This document shows, piece by piece, positions 13,701 through 27,273 of a stretch of DNA of 64,000 nt. A program made the position numbers and the translations under genes. Under the pieces are notes generated by a model. It was not told where the DNA came from, did not search any database, and saw only the letters and a list, made by a program, of their open reading frames with translations. Position 1 is the stretch's first letter; every line of letters begins with the position of its first letter. Where the stretch lies: NCBI GenBank assembly GCA_023935145.1, contig CM043699.1, positions 141,404,036-141,468,035 of the forward strand, given 5' to 3'. The DNA comes from Bretschneidera sinensis (lineage: Eukaryota; Streptophyta; Magnoliopsida; Brassicales; Akaniaceae).

Positions 13701-16700
13701 TTCTTCCAACTGACCTATTTAGCTTGTCTGGCCCTAACCGAATATTCCTATATCAAGGACCTTTGCTCGTCTTTAATCATCATCGTAAGTTAAATTCTCT
13801 GTTAAGGCTATGTTTGTCAAGTGCACAATTCATTTAAAGTGGAAGGAATTATTAAATGATATATAAATAAAATAAACAATTCATATATTGTGAAAATCAA
13901 ATCTGAATTTTATAGTCTTATGATCTCAATCTTTATTACTAGACTAGTACCTCATCTTATGCCTCGGCCTTTTTGTTCATTTTCATATGTTGAATTTGAT
14001 AATTTAAGTTGGAGTGTGATTTTAAGGACCCGATTCCATAGTAGTTATTATGAAATTGAAAAAATTCATCAGTAATTACAGAGAAATTGAATAGTGATTT
14101 TGGTATTTAATTTTTTTTTAAATTACTATTTAATTTTCATGTGATTACTAGTAGATTTTCCTGATTCGATGGAAGTTACCACGAAACCGAGTCAGTGCTA
14201 TCGCCACTCCTTAAGTTAGAGTTTGTGAAATGAATAAGTCTTGGCTTCATGTTAACGTGGAAAAACCTCTTTCACTCGTTAATGTGATATTTTAAGATTA
14301 GATTATGCATAAGAAATCATGTGCCAATCAGTACTTAAAAAAGTAAATCAAATATTTTATCATGTAATTTATACATAGTTTTTTTAATACACGATCAAAT
14401 GTGAAATTACCTATTTACATTGGTTTGCATGAGTTATATTTTTAAGAATTAAAAATTAAATCAAATAATTTTCTTTAAAAATATAAACATAATTTTTTTT
14501 TATAATGAGTCATGACCCCATGAAATTGGTTTTGTAAAAATTACCACAGAATCAAAAAATATCACTAAAATCATAAAAAAATTAAATAATAATTATATTA
14601 AAAAAATTAAATATTAAAATTACTATTTAATTTTTTTATAATTACTAATAAATTTCTACTTACGGATCCGGTTTTGTAATATCATTGCTCTTTTATAATT
14701 GTTTTACTAAAATTATTTTAACAATGTTAATTTCAAACTAGAGTTTGACCAAAGTAAAAAACAAATAAATAATAGGAGTACTAAATACTAATTATAAAAA
14801 TTATTCACGAGAAGTTGTAAGGATTTCGAGCATCCCAAGGTGCTCATGGAAAAGTCACGCCCACAATCGATTAAAATAACTTTCGCCCACAGATAATAGC
14901 GGCAGTAGTAAAAGTCACCTAAACTACATAAAAAAAAAAAACTGGGTGCTCATTTTTATTTATTTTTCTTAAAAGACGAGTTTCATTTGAAGCGCTCGCC
15001 CAATCAAATTTTTGCCTGCATTCGAGGCAAACACCATATTTTAGATTATATAAATAAATATTCGATAAACAATTGTAACATTCATCTGAACCGTTGTTCA
15101 TCGTTTCATTGGTGAGAACGTGATTCTTAAAATCGTTAGTAGTGACCATACGAAGTTTTTTTTAATGATAAATATACTATAACGGTTTTATAATAAGATT
15201 ATTATAAGATTTTTTTTTTTATCACATGTCAGTCCTTAATTATTTGATCTGTATGATTGTTAAATGTCTTTTTTGTTTACATTGATTGCATCTCATTTTA
15301 TTATTGAAGAGTTAAATTTTTTTTACATTAAATATCGGTAAATTTTTTCGATTTCATAATAAATTCTACTAAACTAAATTTAAATAATATTCTTGATTTG
15401 CTATTAAATAATTGAAATTCATTGTTCCATAGAGGTAAACTTAGCTCCAAAATTAAAGTGATGAATTTAATTAATTACTAAAATTTGCAAGAAATAGCAA
15501 ACCAAGGAGTAAAATAAATATTCTCAAATTCTTTGAGCATATTTTGAAGGGATTTCTTAAAACTGAAAACTAAAATCAATTTTCAAAAACTCATTTTCAT
15601 GTTTGACAAACAGTTTTTAAAAATAATTTTTTAAAATTGTTTTATAAAAACCAAAGTTAGTGTTTTCTGATATAATTTTCGAAAAAGAACCATAAAATCA
15701 ATGGTCACTTATTTGTTTCATTATTCTTCCATGGTATATAAAAAATATTAAAATTTTAAAAATAAAATATTATTAATTATTTTTAAGTATTTAGTAAATA
15801 TGAAAAATAAAATTAATATAGATTTTAAATTTAAACTCAAAACTAAAAATAATTATAAAGTGTATCAAAATAATTTTCAAAATAATATTATTTAAATAAT
15901 ATTTTATTATTTTTCGTTTTGAAAATATTTTTCGAATTACAGTTTTTTAAATATATTTTATTCATAATACTGTTTATAAAAATTGAAAATAACAAACTGT
16001 TTCACAAACATATCAATTATTCTCTGCTGCAAAACGAACTGGCAAATTGCGATAGAAATCTGTCAAAACGGCATCATCGTAATAAAAAAATTTTAAGAAA
16101 AAAATTGGAGAAACCTAATCATTAAACGTCCTGCAATATATGATTCCGATTGCAACAGATTTGTTTATAGAAAAAAAAAATTTATTAAAGTGAATAAACA
16201 AGTTAGTAAAGATCTGCAACGGTTGGTTAAATTTTTAATAGGATTTTTCTTTTTTAAAATTAGAAAAACAAAGGTTTACCTCGTAGTTCGTTCCCATTAC
16301 CTAATTAAGAAGCAACACGTGTCCCAAGATTGATAAAATGTAAGAGGATGCATGTGTAAGTGTGCATCAATGATTGAAGGTCACGCTGGTTTAAGAGAGG
16401 TTTTGATATTAGGAGTAATTTATTTATTTATTGGAGTCTTCACACTGCCGACGTTGCAGAGAGGCATCTTTGGAGTTCCAAACAAAACTGACAACAAAAT
16501 TAATCTATAGACGGAGGATGTATGTGATCGGTTAGAGTCGGTACATAAAATTTTAGTGTTATGAATGTGAAAGGAAAGTTAAAATAAATTTGACTATGAT
16601 ATATATTGTTGATCTATTTTTTTAATAAGTTTTTTGAATCAATAATAGTTAATATCAGAGTTTATACATATTTCAATAAGTTTAGATTTGTATAATTCCG

Positions 16701-16990
16701 ATGAACATAGATCTCGTTTCTCGGAAAACAAGGAAGTTAAAATGTAGTGTCTTCGAAACTTTTAAGCATGTACATGAGTTGGGTTTAGTTTTTTACTTTA
16801 TAGTTTGGGTTTGAACCCATAAATAGTCATGGTTTGCAGCAGGACGGAAACCCTAATTAGGGCGTCTTAAGTTGTTTATAAATACTGAGTACGCATTTTA
16901 ACGAGAGATTTGTATGGTTGATAATAGTGAAAACTTCTTGTAGGACGTAGCTCTATTCTATGGTGAATCTAAGTAAATCTTGTCTTGTTT
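10723..16990. other. Gene-free AT-rich intergenic DNA
   Basis: This starts at the TOP3B start codon and is very AT-rich. I saw no coding frame with recognisable domains. There are many A/T runs and weak inverted repeats (for example arms with GACAAACAGTTT near 15610 and its complement near 15990), suggesting worn MITE-like debris. Confidence 0.5.
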
Positions 16991-17034
16991 TCTTTCTGTT
17001 TATAATTCGTATGATTGACAGGTCTCAAATCATT

Positions 17035-17500
17035 CATGATCAAGGATAAAAATCCCCGATTTTTTCACGGTAATTGATTTAAATTGTATCCATTTAAACG
17101 AATATGAATATAAATAAATAAAAAAAATTATAGTTACGAGTGGTATTTTGTGGTTTTTAACGATTTCAGATTCAGATAGTGGTGTAACTAAACGGATACC
17201 TTATGGATATGTAAACTTTCACGTGTAACTTACCCGTTACTATTCTAAGGAAATTATAAGGATAGCAATTCACGGGTTTTTCGCTAATCAATCCAAACTG
17301 TATCCGTTTAAGCAGGTATAGATAGAAATAAATAAAATTTTTCGCAGTTACAGATAGTATTCTATAAGTTTTTCGCGGTTACAGATAGTATTTCATGATT
17401 TTTAATAGTTTCAGATTTGAATTCAAATAACATAATAACTAAACGGACACAGTTGTAAATATGTAAAATTTCTAAAACAACCTATTTGTTGTCATTTCTA
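17035..17500 (-). repeat. Two tandem copies of a dispersed repeat (inverted relative to 20669-21085)
   Basis: Two blocks (about 17035-17260 and 17262-17500) share phrases such as GTATCCNTTTAA, TAAATAAA, a GTTACAGATAGTATT segment and TTTTTAACGATTTCAGATT. They are recognisable as the reverse complement of the pair at 20669-21085. The family has no coding potential visible here. Inside the second block, a piece of about 40 bp with TTTTTCGC and GTTACAGATAGTATT is itself repeated (17340-17395). Confidence 0.7.
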
Positions 17501-18436
17501 TGTTTGATATATATAAAAGCAAGGGAACTTTCAAGTAATTGAGAGATTAATGTATGATCAATGAACCACATGTAATATCAATTGATCATATCATTGATCG
17601 TTAATTACTCAATAAGAACCAAACTTGGACGAAATTTATAAAAATTAACTTTATATTCGTGATATATTAAATATATATTACTCCAATCATGAATCATAAA
17701 TTTTATGTATCATAAAATTGTTGTAAATCATTTGTGTAATTCATAGTACATTGATGTTACACCAATCGACCAAATTACATGTTTTAATCCCTCAATTTTA
17801 GAAAATGGGCCAAATTCAAGAAAAATCTATAATATTTAACTTTATATTCATGAAATATTAAAGAACTACTCCAATCATAAATCATAGTTCTGTTATGTCA
17901 TAAATTGTTACAACATTTATTTATTTTTTATATAAGAGACACACACGAGAATGAGAAAAAATATAATTAACAATATAAATTGTCATTTGTTATTAAAAAA
18001 CAAAAAATAAATTATTTAAAAGCAACCATTCTTGACAATTGAACTATAAAATTTTAGCATCCATTTGGCAACGAGAAAGATAAAAAAAGGAGGATATATG
18101 ATGAAAGAATTTTTATAATTCAGTGAAATAATATCGTTTTTAAGATTGAATGAAATCATCTCATTTTATTCTCGATCCTTTTCATTTTACTTTCCTTTTA
18201 ATCCAATGTACCAAACGGTAATAAATACATTCACAAATGATTTGTTCGGTTGGTTGATATTTGTGTTTAAGTTACTATTTGGCATACCAATAGTTTTGGT
18301 TTATGGTTTACGCTTTTTTTCTTATTGAAACAATAATGGAGCTAAGCATTATTTGATGTTCGATAAAACAACGGTGAAAACAATTTTTTAATATAAATTC
18401 AGTTTGTTAAGAACTATTTTTCAGTATTTAATTTTC

Positions 18437-18785
18437 GAGTTATTATCACAAAACACCTTTACATTTTGTTTTGTGTTTTAATGTCCCTCTTACATTTGAA
18501 AAACGATTAATTTACTCTTTGTATTTTAGACAAGTGTTCAATAAACAATTTTAATGATAATTTCAACGAAATTGATATCGGTGTCCACACAAATCTTGAA
18601 TATTAAACAGAGCGAAACTTTTTATCAATATTTTTGTGTACGTCAGTATCAATTTCACCAGAATTATCATTAAAAAGTTTTATTGGACACATATCTAAAA
18701 TGCAAGGAGTAAATTGATCGCCTTTAAAATACAAAATGAACATTGAAACGTAAGGCAAAAGTAAAGGTGTTTGACGATAATGACT
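18437..18785. mobile_element. MITE-like foldback element
   Basis: A long imperfect palindrome. The left arm begins GAGTTATTATC...AAACACCTTTAC, and the reverse complement of the right end reads GAGTCATTATCG...AAACACCTTTAC. Similarity continues inward for about 150 bases, including AATTTACTC, a TTTTAGA..GTGT stretch and TTTAATGATAATT. No ORF is present. Target duplications are not evident. Confidence 0.7.
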
Positions 18786-20665
18786 CTTTATTTTTTTGTA
18801 ATAAACCTTTCGGTGATTAACCTTACTTCTGTTTCATGAATTCTCCGGAACAATATAGTATGGCTAGCTCTGTACTGAGAGAGACTACAGAGATAGAGAA
18901 AGAGAGAAAGAAAGGAGATGGGAGGTGGGAGGCTAGTCAGCAATGGATAGAAACACAGTGAAACAGATGTTTGATCTTTGACCTATATTAATTCAAAGAA
19001 ACTAAACCTGCAGGATTCATGCATGGATGTCTTTTTCAAGTATTTAGCTACTAGTACACGTCGAGGAACAGTTCATTTTTTGAGTTCATGCATGATGTGG
19101 TAAGGCCAGTAATGCAGGCACATGTAAGTTTATCCACTCAATCTCTGAGATGGCAACACAAAGATAGCTAAACCCATTTAATCTATGGATCAGCCACCCG
19201 GTGTCTTTGACCAAAGAGGAAAATTTTATCACGAGAAATGGAAATGTGTAAAAACAGAATCGTTACTTAAATTCTTTTCCGTGTAGGTTGACTACCCCTA
19301 TAATTAATTATGTCTGGTAAATTAACCATTCGCTAGCTAGCTAGCCAGCCGGCCAGTTTAGTTATGTATGCATGAACCTGTCAAGGTGAAGTTTTATCAA
19401 GACGACAACTAGCATTAAATTATTGTTTGGGTATTGTTATTTGGTACATGTTCGGATCAGGTTTAGGAATTCAAATTTTCTACTAATAACTTTAACATAA
19501 GCGCCCCTCCCCTTTTTAAGTTGTTATTGAGGTATGAATTACATTCTACCTCACGTTACTACTTGTTAATATTAATCTTAAACTGAGTTTAAATAAGAAT
19601 TTTGCATGTTTTCAGTGATTTAGATTAATCTCCTCACGTTACTACTTGTTAATATTTTTTATATTTCGGTTCGATTTGTAAATTCATTCTAATTCAAAAT
19701 ATTTTAGAACAATTTTGAAAAAAAAAATTGAAATTTAAATCACTTGCTAGGATTAATCTTTTTTTATAATTTATATATAAAAATATTAATTAAAATTTAA
19801 AAACACGGATTTCATAACCGATTTATATATTTTTTATATTTGATAATAAATTTGTTTCCCCTCTCCCCGTATTTGATGGAACTTTCAAATAGAATTAAAT
19901 AAAACGCGGAAAGAGAGCAAAGCAAATGAGCTATTGCTTGCTATTTTGAAATTGTGTTTGTCTAAACTCTAAACCATCAAAAGCTTGATTGAAATAGTGT
20001 CTTGGCTGGGATGGGAGCAAGCAACTAGTTGTGATTGGCATAGTTTTCTTTATTCTTTTAGTTTATAATTTCTTCTCAACCTTTTCTTGTGCTGTCTTCT
20101 CAACCTTTTTAGTTAAGGTACACGCGTTAGAAACTTGAGAAGTTGGAGTTCGTGTTCTGTCATCTGTGAAGTGTGAACGTCCCAGTTGTAAAAAAAAAAA
20201 AGTCTCCATTTTTTTTTGGTTATAAAATAGGTTTGAGGAATGGTAACTCATCACAATTTTTCTAAAAAAATTACCCTCTTAATATGTATTGCACTCCAAT
20301 TTATTTGGACAAAATCCTCAAGATTATGAGTTTTATGTAAATAAAGTATAAAGGTGATATAATAACTTAATAAAAAAATTATTCAAAGATTTATTATGAT
20401 TCTCGATGAACGGATAAACGAAAAGATGTATCGTCAATATTATTGGAATTTGAAACCATTGATCCACATTTCGACGAAGTTTAATCGTACTCGAACACTT
20501 ACAAACGCCACAAGTGCTGCCCATACTTTTTAGTTTTCATCTACCTTTGATTCCCGTCTTCAAGCAAAATTTAGCTAAATCACCACCATGAAAAAGCTGA
20601 AGATCTTTTCTATTAGCATTTTTCCAAAAAGCAAGTAGTTGATTTTAGTTAAAGTAGGGTGCACA
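18786..20665. other. Gene-free intergenic DNA
   Basis: No supported gene is visible. The part from 18830 to 19400 is less AT-rich and contains purine-rich and GCTAGCTAGCTAG-type simple sequence near 19333. No protein frame or known RNA was recognised there. Confidence 0.4.
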
Positions 20666-20668
20666 CTT

Positions 20669-21085
20669 TTAGGGATGGCAACCGTTAAGTTACTCGCGAA
20701 ATTTTATCTATCATAATCGCATTCGTTCAGTTACATTACTATCCAAATCTGAACCCAAAATTGTTAAAAAGTAAAAACCATGAAATATTATCAATTACCG
20801 TGAAAAATCAATTTATTTATATCCATATCCACTTAAATAAATACGTCTTGGATCGGATAATCGCGAAAAACTTGTAAATTGTCATGTTTATTTAGTTAGG
20901 AATGGCAACGCGTAGGTTACCCTCTAAATTTTATATATCCATAACCATATCCGAACCTGAAACCGTTAAAAACTATGAAATACTATCCGTAACCACAAAA
21001 AACTAATTTATTTCTATTTATACCCGCTTAAACGGATACTATTCAGATCAATTAACCACTGAAAAACCTACTAATTACCATCCTT
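20669..21085 (+). repeat. Two tandem copies of the dispersed repeat
   Basis: Copy A (about 20669-20890) begins GGGATGGCAACCGTTAAGTTAC and copy B (about 20899-21085) begins GGAATGGCAACGCGTAGGTTAC. Both continue with AAATTTTAT, ATATCC, GAACC, GTTAAAAA, AACCATGAAATA or AACTATGAAATACTATC, then a CTTAAA stretch near the end. Both match the reverse complement of 17035-17500. Confidence 0.75.
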
Positions 21086-21959
21086 ACGCATGCCGCACGT
21101 GTCACCAACTGCAAGAGCGTAGTTATTCTATTTGTGTTTTTTAAAGTCGAATGAGAGAATTTTGAAATGTCTAAAAAAAAAATACCCACTTGAATAAGGT
21201 GTCAAGACCAATTTTTGTCTAATTTAATTAGAGCACAATTAATATGGTAAGTTAGCAATATTTTTCATATACATATAATGAATAGGTTGTTGCTTAAGGA
21301 AGAAAGTTGATAAACTAAAAAAAAGTTATATAGGTGAACGGGAGAATTAATTGGATATCATGGGTATGAATTGATCATTTATTTAATATTCATTTGTGGG
21401 AGTTTGAGAAATTATTAATTATTTTAAAAATAAAAATTAGATTAAATATATCTAAAAAATTAAAAACTAAAAAACATTCTTTAAAGCATTAAAAATATTT
21501 TTATTTCTATTTTATCAAATTCTAAATTGTTGTTGTCTGCATTGATTTTTTTAGAAAAAAGAACAGTTTCAATAATGATTTTGTAAGTCATAGACCGAAA
21601 TTACGATTAAAGGATAATGAATTCACAGATAATAAATTATCCAACCCATTAATGACCCGACCCATACTCGTACGTAGCCAACCAAACACAGTCACAACTC
21701 ACAGTGAAAAACAACAAAGAAAGAGAAGAAGAAAGCAGAGAGAATTACCCTGTTTCAACCTCAGAGAGTTTAGACACAAAACACAAAATTTCAAAACAAG
21801 AAGAGACGACTGCTAGTTTGACGTTTAAGGCCCGGCATTACGCTCTCACCGTCTATTACGCAGTTTTAGGCAGAGATTTTTCTAATTATATTTGTTTAAC
21901 ACTGTATTACGGAGTACAATATTTTTTTTTTCCCAAAAGAAATCATTAAAATAAAAAGG

Positions 21960-22399
21960 TCAAACACACTTTCCTTTCTTTATCTTTTTTGCTTTCTCTC
22001 TACTTTCCTCATTTTTATCTCTTTACATACCGTCGCTTTCTCTCTCTCTCCCTACTTTTTCTCCTCTCTGATTTGTTTTTTAAGCTCACCATACACACTC
22101 TTCTCCTTCTTACACTTCTCTCTTTTTCTTTCTGCCTCGTTTAACTGACAGAGAAGAACCAATACCCTCATCATTACATGTTCCTTTTTAACGACCAATC
22201 TTGTTTCGCCTTTGCTTCCTTATATGTCGTAACACAAACACGGTCTTGAAAAGATTTTTCCCAAGAAAAAATAAAACTTCTGGGTTTTTTAAGTTTTTTA
22301 TTATTATTTTGGATTCTTGATTCTTGATTTTGACTGTAATTCTCCATCCGGGTCATCAATTTTTCTTTAATTCACTTATTCAATCCATCCATTTTTCCC
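21960..22399 (+). promoter_or_regulatory. CT-rich leader of the bHLH gene
   Basis: The 440 bases before the start codon are strongly pyrimidine-rich (CTTTCTCTCTCTCTCCC near 22040), a common form of plant 5' UTR or core promoter. Several short upstream ATGs, such as the one at 22178, could start small upstream frames. The transcription start cannot be placed. Confidence 0.5.
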
Positions 22400-24798
22400 A
22401 TGGAGAAGGAGAAGTTGTTTGTCACTGAAGGACTTAACGCTACTACAGCACAACCCACCTGGAATTCTTGCAGTTTTGGCATGGAAATGCAACCCAGAGA
22501 GCTGAATTGTGGAACAGAGCAGGTACCCAATTTCTTTTTCAATCACAATTGGGAGAATTCAATGGATCAGAGCGATCCCTTTGAATCTGCCTTGAGTTCC
22601 ATGGTTTCATCTCCTGCAGCATCCAATGCAGGCACCGTTGCTGCATCTGGTTGCTGCCCTGGCGATAGCGTAGTGCTCGGAGAACTGATTGGAGGATTAG
22701 GAAACATATGTAATTCTGGTGAAATCTTACCTCACTCTTACATTAACGGCAACAACAATGGTAGTTGTAACACTTCTTGTTATAATACCCCATTGAGTTC
22801 TCCACCCAAGCTCAGTCTCTCAATGCTGGATTCACAGATCAGAGGGAATTTGCCAATTCCTGGAAACCATTTGCCAAACCATCCTAGTTTGGCCCCGTTT
22901 GCTGCAGACCCTGGATTTGCAGAGAGGGCTGCAAGGTTTTCTTGCTTTGGTAGCAGAAACTTTGGTGGCCTAAATGGGCAATTTGGATTGAATGACACCA
23001 CTGAATTTCCTCATAGATTGGTGCCTAGAATTGAATCAGATAAGATTTCGAGAATTTCAAGTAATCAATCCATTAAGGTTGCTGGATCTCAAGTGAATGT
23101 GCAAGAAAGCAACAAAGGTTCGCCGCAGGATGTGAATTCTGGTTCTGATAAGAAACTCAGTAAGTTATCGAGGCCTTCGACGCCAGAGAATGCGGAATTG
23201 GGTGATTCAAGGGAGAATTCTTCTGTGTCTGAGCAGATCCCAGGTAGGGAATTGAACCTGAAAGGTCAAAATGGTGCCAATTCCAGGAAGAGAAAATCAA
23301 TTCCCAGGGGAAAAGCCAAGGAAACACCGGTTTCATCATCTCCCTCTGCCTGTGATGCCAAGGTAATACTAATGTTCATATAGTTCTATTTTTGTATCTT
23401 TTTTTTTTTATTTGAATCTCTAAATTCTGTTGAGAATTCTGAGGAAAACCAATGTGGGAATTCATTTCAGGTTGCATCAGAGAATGGTGAATTGAGTGCA
23501 AAGAGAAGCAAACAAAATGAGGCTACTGGGAATGAGAATGAAACTGCAAAAGCAAAGGCAGAATCAAATGGGAATGATGAGAATCAGAAACAAAGTAAGG
23601 ATAATTCGAAGCCACCAGAGGCGCCAAAGGACTATATCCATGTCAGAGCCAGGAGGGGTCAGGCTACGGATAGCCATAGTCTTGCTGAAAGAGTAAGAAT
23701 TCGAAAACAAATGTTATCTGCTGTTTTACTCCTTTGTGCCATAATTAGATTTGAAATTTATGTGCCCTTTTGTTGTCATTCTTTTTTGATCAGGTCCGCA
23801 GGGAAAAGATCAGTGAAAGGATGAAGTTCCTTCAAGATCTTGTTCCGGGTTGCAATAAGGTAATTTTGCAGTAAATGCTAAACTTGAAGCTTTTCCATAA
23901 CGATTACGTTTGGTCAAATTGCAGTTGTGTCAAAAAGTGGAAATTCTGAGCTGGATTGGAATTTTATTGCAGGTTACTGGAAAAGCAGTTATGCTCGATG
24001 AAATTATCAACTATGTGCAGTCATTGCAGCGTCAAGTTGAGGTAAAATCAAGAATTGATTAGAGATTATCAGTGTGAATTGTAATTTGGGCTGGAATTTT
24101 TTTTGTTTATTTTTCTTTTTAATGGTTGATGTTGTTTACGCAGTTTCTATCTATGAAGTTGGCTACTGTAAATCCAAGGATGGATATTAACATGAATGCC
24201 CTTTTATCCAAAGAGGTAAGTTGTATTCTGCTGTTCTATATATTGTGACAAATTATCTAAATTCTTTTAGTAAAGTTGCTGCATCTGATGCATATTGCAG
24301 ATGCTTCAATCTCGCCGATCTTTGCCACAGAGCCTCTACCCTATTGATTCCTCGGCACCAGGATTCCCTTTTGGGTATCAGCCCCAGCAAGGGCTACCAT
24401 CTAATAGTTCAGAGAGCCAACTCTTAATGAACCCTTTAAATGCTGTGTTGCGTCGAAGCCTAAGTATGCAGCTGCCTCTCATCGATGGATTTGGTGAAGC
24501 TGCTTCTCAGGTAACTAAGGAAAAAGAAGTTAAAACTTTCCACATTTCAATTTGTGTCTCTTGCATAATCTGAAAGTTTCCTGCATTACATTTTCAGACT
24601 GCAACGTTCTGGGAAGACGATCTGCAAAGCCTTGTTCAGATGGGTTTTGGACAGAACCAGTCAGAGAGCGCTCATGGTAAGCAAAATTCACCCAAAAAGA
24701 TAAATCTGGTTTAAGTGCTGAGTTGAGAGTTAGACATAATTTACATTTGGTTTGTTGCAGGCTCAATGGCTGCAGGTCAGATGAAAGTTGAGCTGTAA
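22400..24798 (+). CDS. bHLH transcription factor, group XII (bHLH62/bHLH49-like)
   Basis: Nuclear DNA-binding regulator; relatives of this subgroup promote cell elongation or flowering. Eight exons join in frame into 572 residues: 22400-23362, 23471-23692, 23794-23859, 23973-24041, 24144-24215, 24301-24510, 24598-24676 and 24761-24798. The N-terminal half is low-complexity with a conserved [17 protein letters not shown] patch (about 172-188). The bHLH follows [22 protein letters not shown]. The basic region carries the H390-E394-R398 pattern expected for E-box/G-box contact; helix 1 includes [18 protein letters not shown] and helix 2 [20 protein letters not shown]. The C-terminus ends QMKVEL, as in this family. 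All splice sites are GT-AG and splitting of the bHLH over exons 2-5 is usual here. The start has no nearer in-frame rival. The exact ortholog (49, 62 or 78) needs a tree. Confidence 0.95.
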
Positions 24799-25236
24799 TG
24801 TAATTACCATTAATCAAAACTGTCTTTGATTCCACTGAGGCCTCACAGGAGAGAGAGGCTTCTGTATATAGGGAGCAATTCCAGTTTGAATTATCTTTAG
24901 CTTGGAGAAGGATAACATTTCTCTTTATAATTTTACTCTCTTTTTGCCAAATTGTTTCTGTGACTCATTCTTTAGGGAATTCTTACAAGAGAATTCATAT
25001 TGTAAAATCTTAGAACTAATTGCAATCAGTGGTGCATCAAATTCTATAGAGAACCACATGTAAGATGTAGCATGTTAAGAAGTCTTGGCAGGGTTGAAAG
25101 AAGAGAGGAAGTTTAATGTATACTTTTGTTTCAACCTTTGTGTTAAACATTGATAAATATTATGATTAATTCACTGAGACACTTTCTTAAATTTTCTCAT
25201 TCTTTTTTTTCCTCCATGATTACCGGAAAAAATCTC

Positions 25237-25325
25237 TAGTAAAGACCCTTTTGCTCATATTGGTTGCTGCGAAAATTGACAAAGACCCTTTTGCTCATTT
25301 TGGTTCCTGCGAAAATTGACAAGAA
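25237..25325. repeat. Short tandem duplication, unit about 43 bp
   Basis: The phrase AAAGACCCTTTTGCTCAT followed by TTGGTT and CTGCGAAAATTGACA occurs twice in a row with few differences. It sits downstream of the bHLH gene. Confidence 0.8.
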
Positions 25326-27204
25326 AAATGAGAAGGAAAGAGATTTTCCAACCGCAAACAGTTTGAAGGATTCCAAGACTCTCTCCTTTTTATCTTTTCA
25401 ATCTTGGCAACCAAACAGAAACAGTTATGATGAAAATGATGTCTTTCGATTGCCTTCAGATTTAGCTGGAAAAACTTTGATGGGGAGGGGGACCAGAATT
25501 GTGGAATTTATGTTACGTTAAATCGCGTAACTTGTGGGATAATAGATTCTTACTTGCAACCAGCTGTTAAGTGGGGACAAATTGTCTCTTAAGTCTAACA
25601 GATGATTAAGAATGATTTTGTGTTTCTAGCTGGATCCAAATTTAATTTTTGATGACTTTGTAGTTTTCTTACTGTGTAACAAGTTGACAAAAGGGAAGAA
25701 TAACTTTTTCTCTTGCGCGTTGCATATACTTTTTTAAATGGGAATTGAGAAGAAAGCATCAAAAGCCCAGGTTGGCAGTAGTGAAGTTCTGACTTGGCTG
25801 AGGAATCAGAGAGCTTTCCACTTTAGAAAATTATGGAAAAAAGGGAAATCTGTGATGGATAAGTGGAAGAATAAAGTAGTGGGATTCATGTGTAGAGATA
25901 GATACCCTTTAAGGATGGAAACAACTTTTCCATGAAAGGCTGTCAAGGAAAATCCACTTACCAAACACCAAGGAACTAAGAAATTGTGCCTTTTTTTTTA
26001 TTCTGGTGAATGATCTGAAATTCCAAGCTTGATCTGTGCAGTTATTTACATTTTTGGATATACTGAATGCATGTTACTGGAAATACCAAAAAAGCAGTGA
26101 ATGTACAATCGTATGCATTTATTTTTTCTGTTCTGAAATGGGTTTTGCTTTTAATGAAACTTCAGACTAGAGAAACAAAAACATGTCAGTGTTATCACAA
26201 TGTGGAATTCATGCTCATTTTATTTACTGTTTTAAAACTCTAAATTTCATGACTACTGCATGATAGAGTTTTTGTTTCTAATAAATAGAAGTTAAAAGTT
26301 GGAAAGATAAATTTTAAGAAATTGAAATTTGTGTTAAGACACTACCGATATAAATCCGTCTAAAACAACAATTTTATCAAGCACTATAAATTTTAGCTTT
26401 ACAACTGTTTTATTAAAAACTGAAACGACAGTTAACATAAACAGTAAAAACATCTCCATGTGCTTCGTATAAATTTCGAGAAGAAAATTTTGATCATAAC
26501 ACTTTCCACCTTATCATTAGTTCAACAGGACACCCAACTCTCCTTATGACAGCAAATTCAAGCAACCAAGAACAAAGTTACTGAACATTTGATAATGTCA
26601 TTGAAACAAGAAAGAAGTCTACTGCACATTATATATTGAACAACATTTTCAGCTATTGTATTTAAAAACTTTAAATACTCGGGTTTCAGATTTTTTGATT
26701 TAGTGATCATCTGGATCGGATCATATTTAGATTTGATCTTTTTTTTTTTTATCAATGTACTAAAAAACTCTTTCAAATCATATAAAAGTATCGTATGAAA
26801 TATGTCAATTTTAAAGGAAGGATATGTTTAAAATAGGCAAAGTGGTCAATTTCTTCTCCAAACTTTGCTACATTTGATTCAATTTATATATATATATATA
26901 TTTTTTGTATTTCTCCAATGTTTAAAAGCTTCAACTGACGGTGACATGAATTAGGACCAACTATGTACTGAGATAATTTCAGTATTTATGGTGATTTCAT
27001 TTTGATAATTTGTCAACTTAAAAGATTTAGTCATCAAGATTTGGGAATGTAATTATTAGGATAAATTGTTCTCTGCCAACCAATTAGATTGATCCTCTGA
27101 TAATTAACTTGTACAGAAAATTAGTTGGTACCTGCCTGCATCAATGGCATCATATTGACAGTGACACAGAAGCAAATTTTGTATAACCAAATCTAATTGG
27201 GTAC

Positions 27205-27207
27205 CAG

Positions 27208-27272
<65 letters not shown>
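27205..27272. repeat. (AT)n microsatellite
   Basis: An uninterrupted AT dinucleotide run of about 60-70 bases ends at GCATGCTTGCAGG. Runs like this are often length-variable. Confidence 0.9.

Positions 27273-27273
<1 letters not shown>

Noticed and set aside
18830..19400. Possible microRNA or lncRNA locus
   Set aside because: No match to well-known plant microRNAs was recognised on either strand and no hairpin stood out.
25738..25935. 65-codon frame after the bHLH gene
   Set aside because: No recognisable domain, no supporting promoter or splice context; could be chance.
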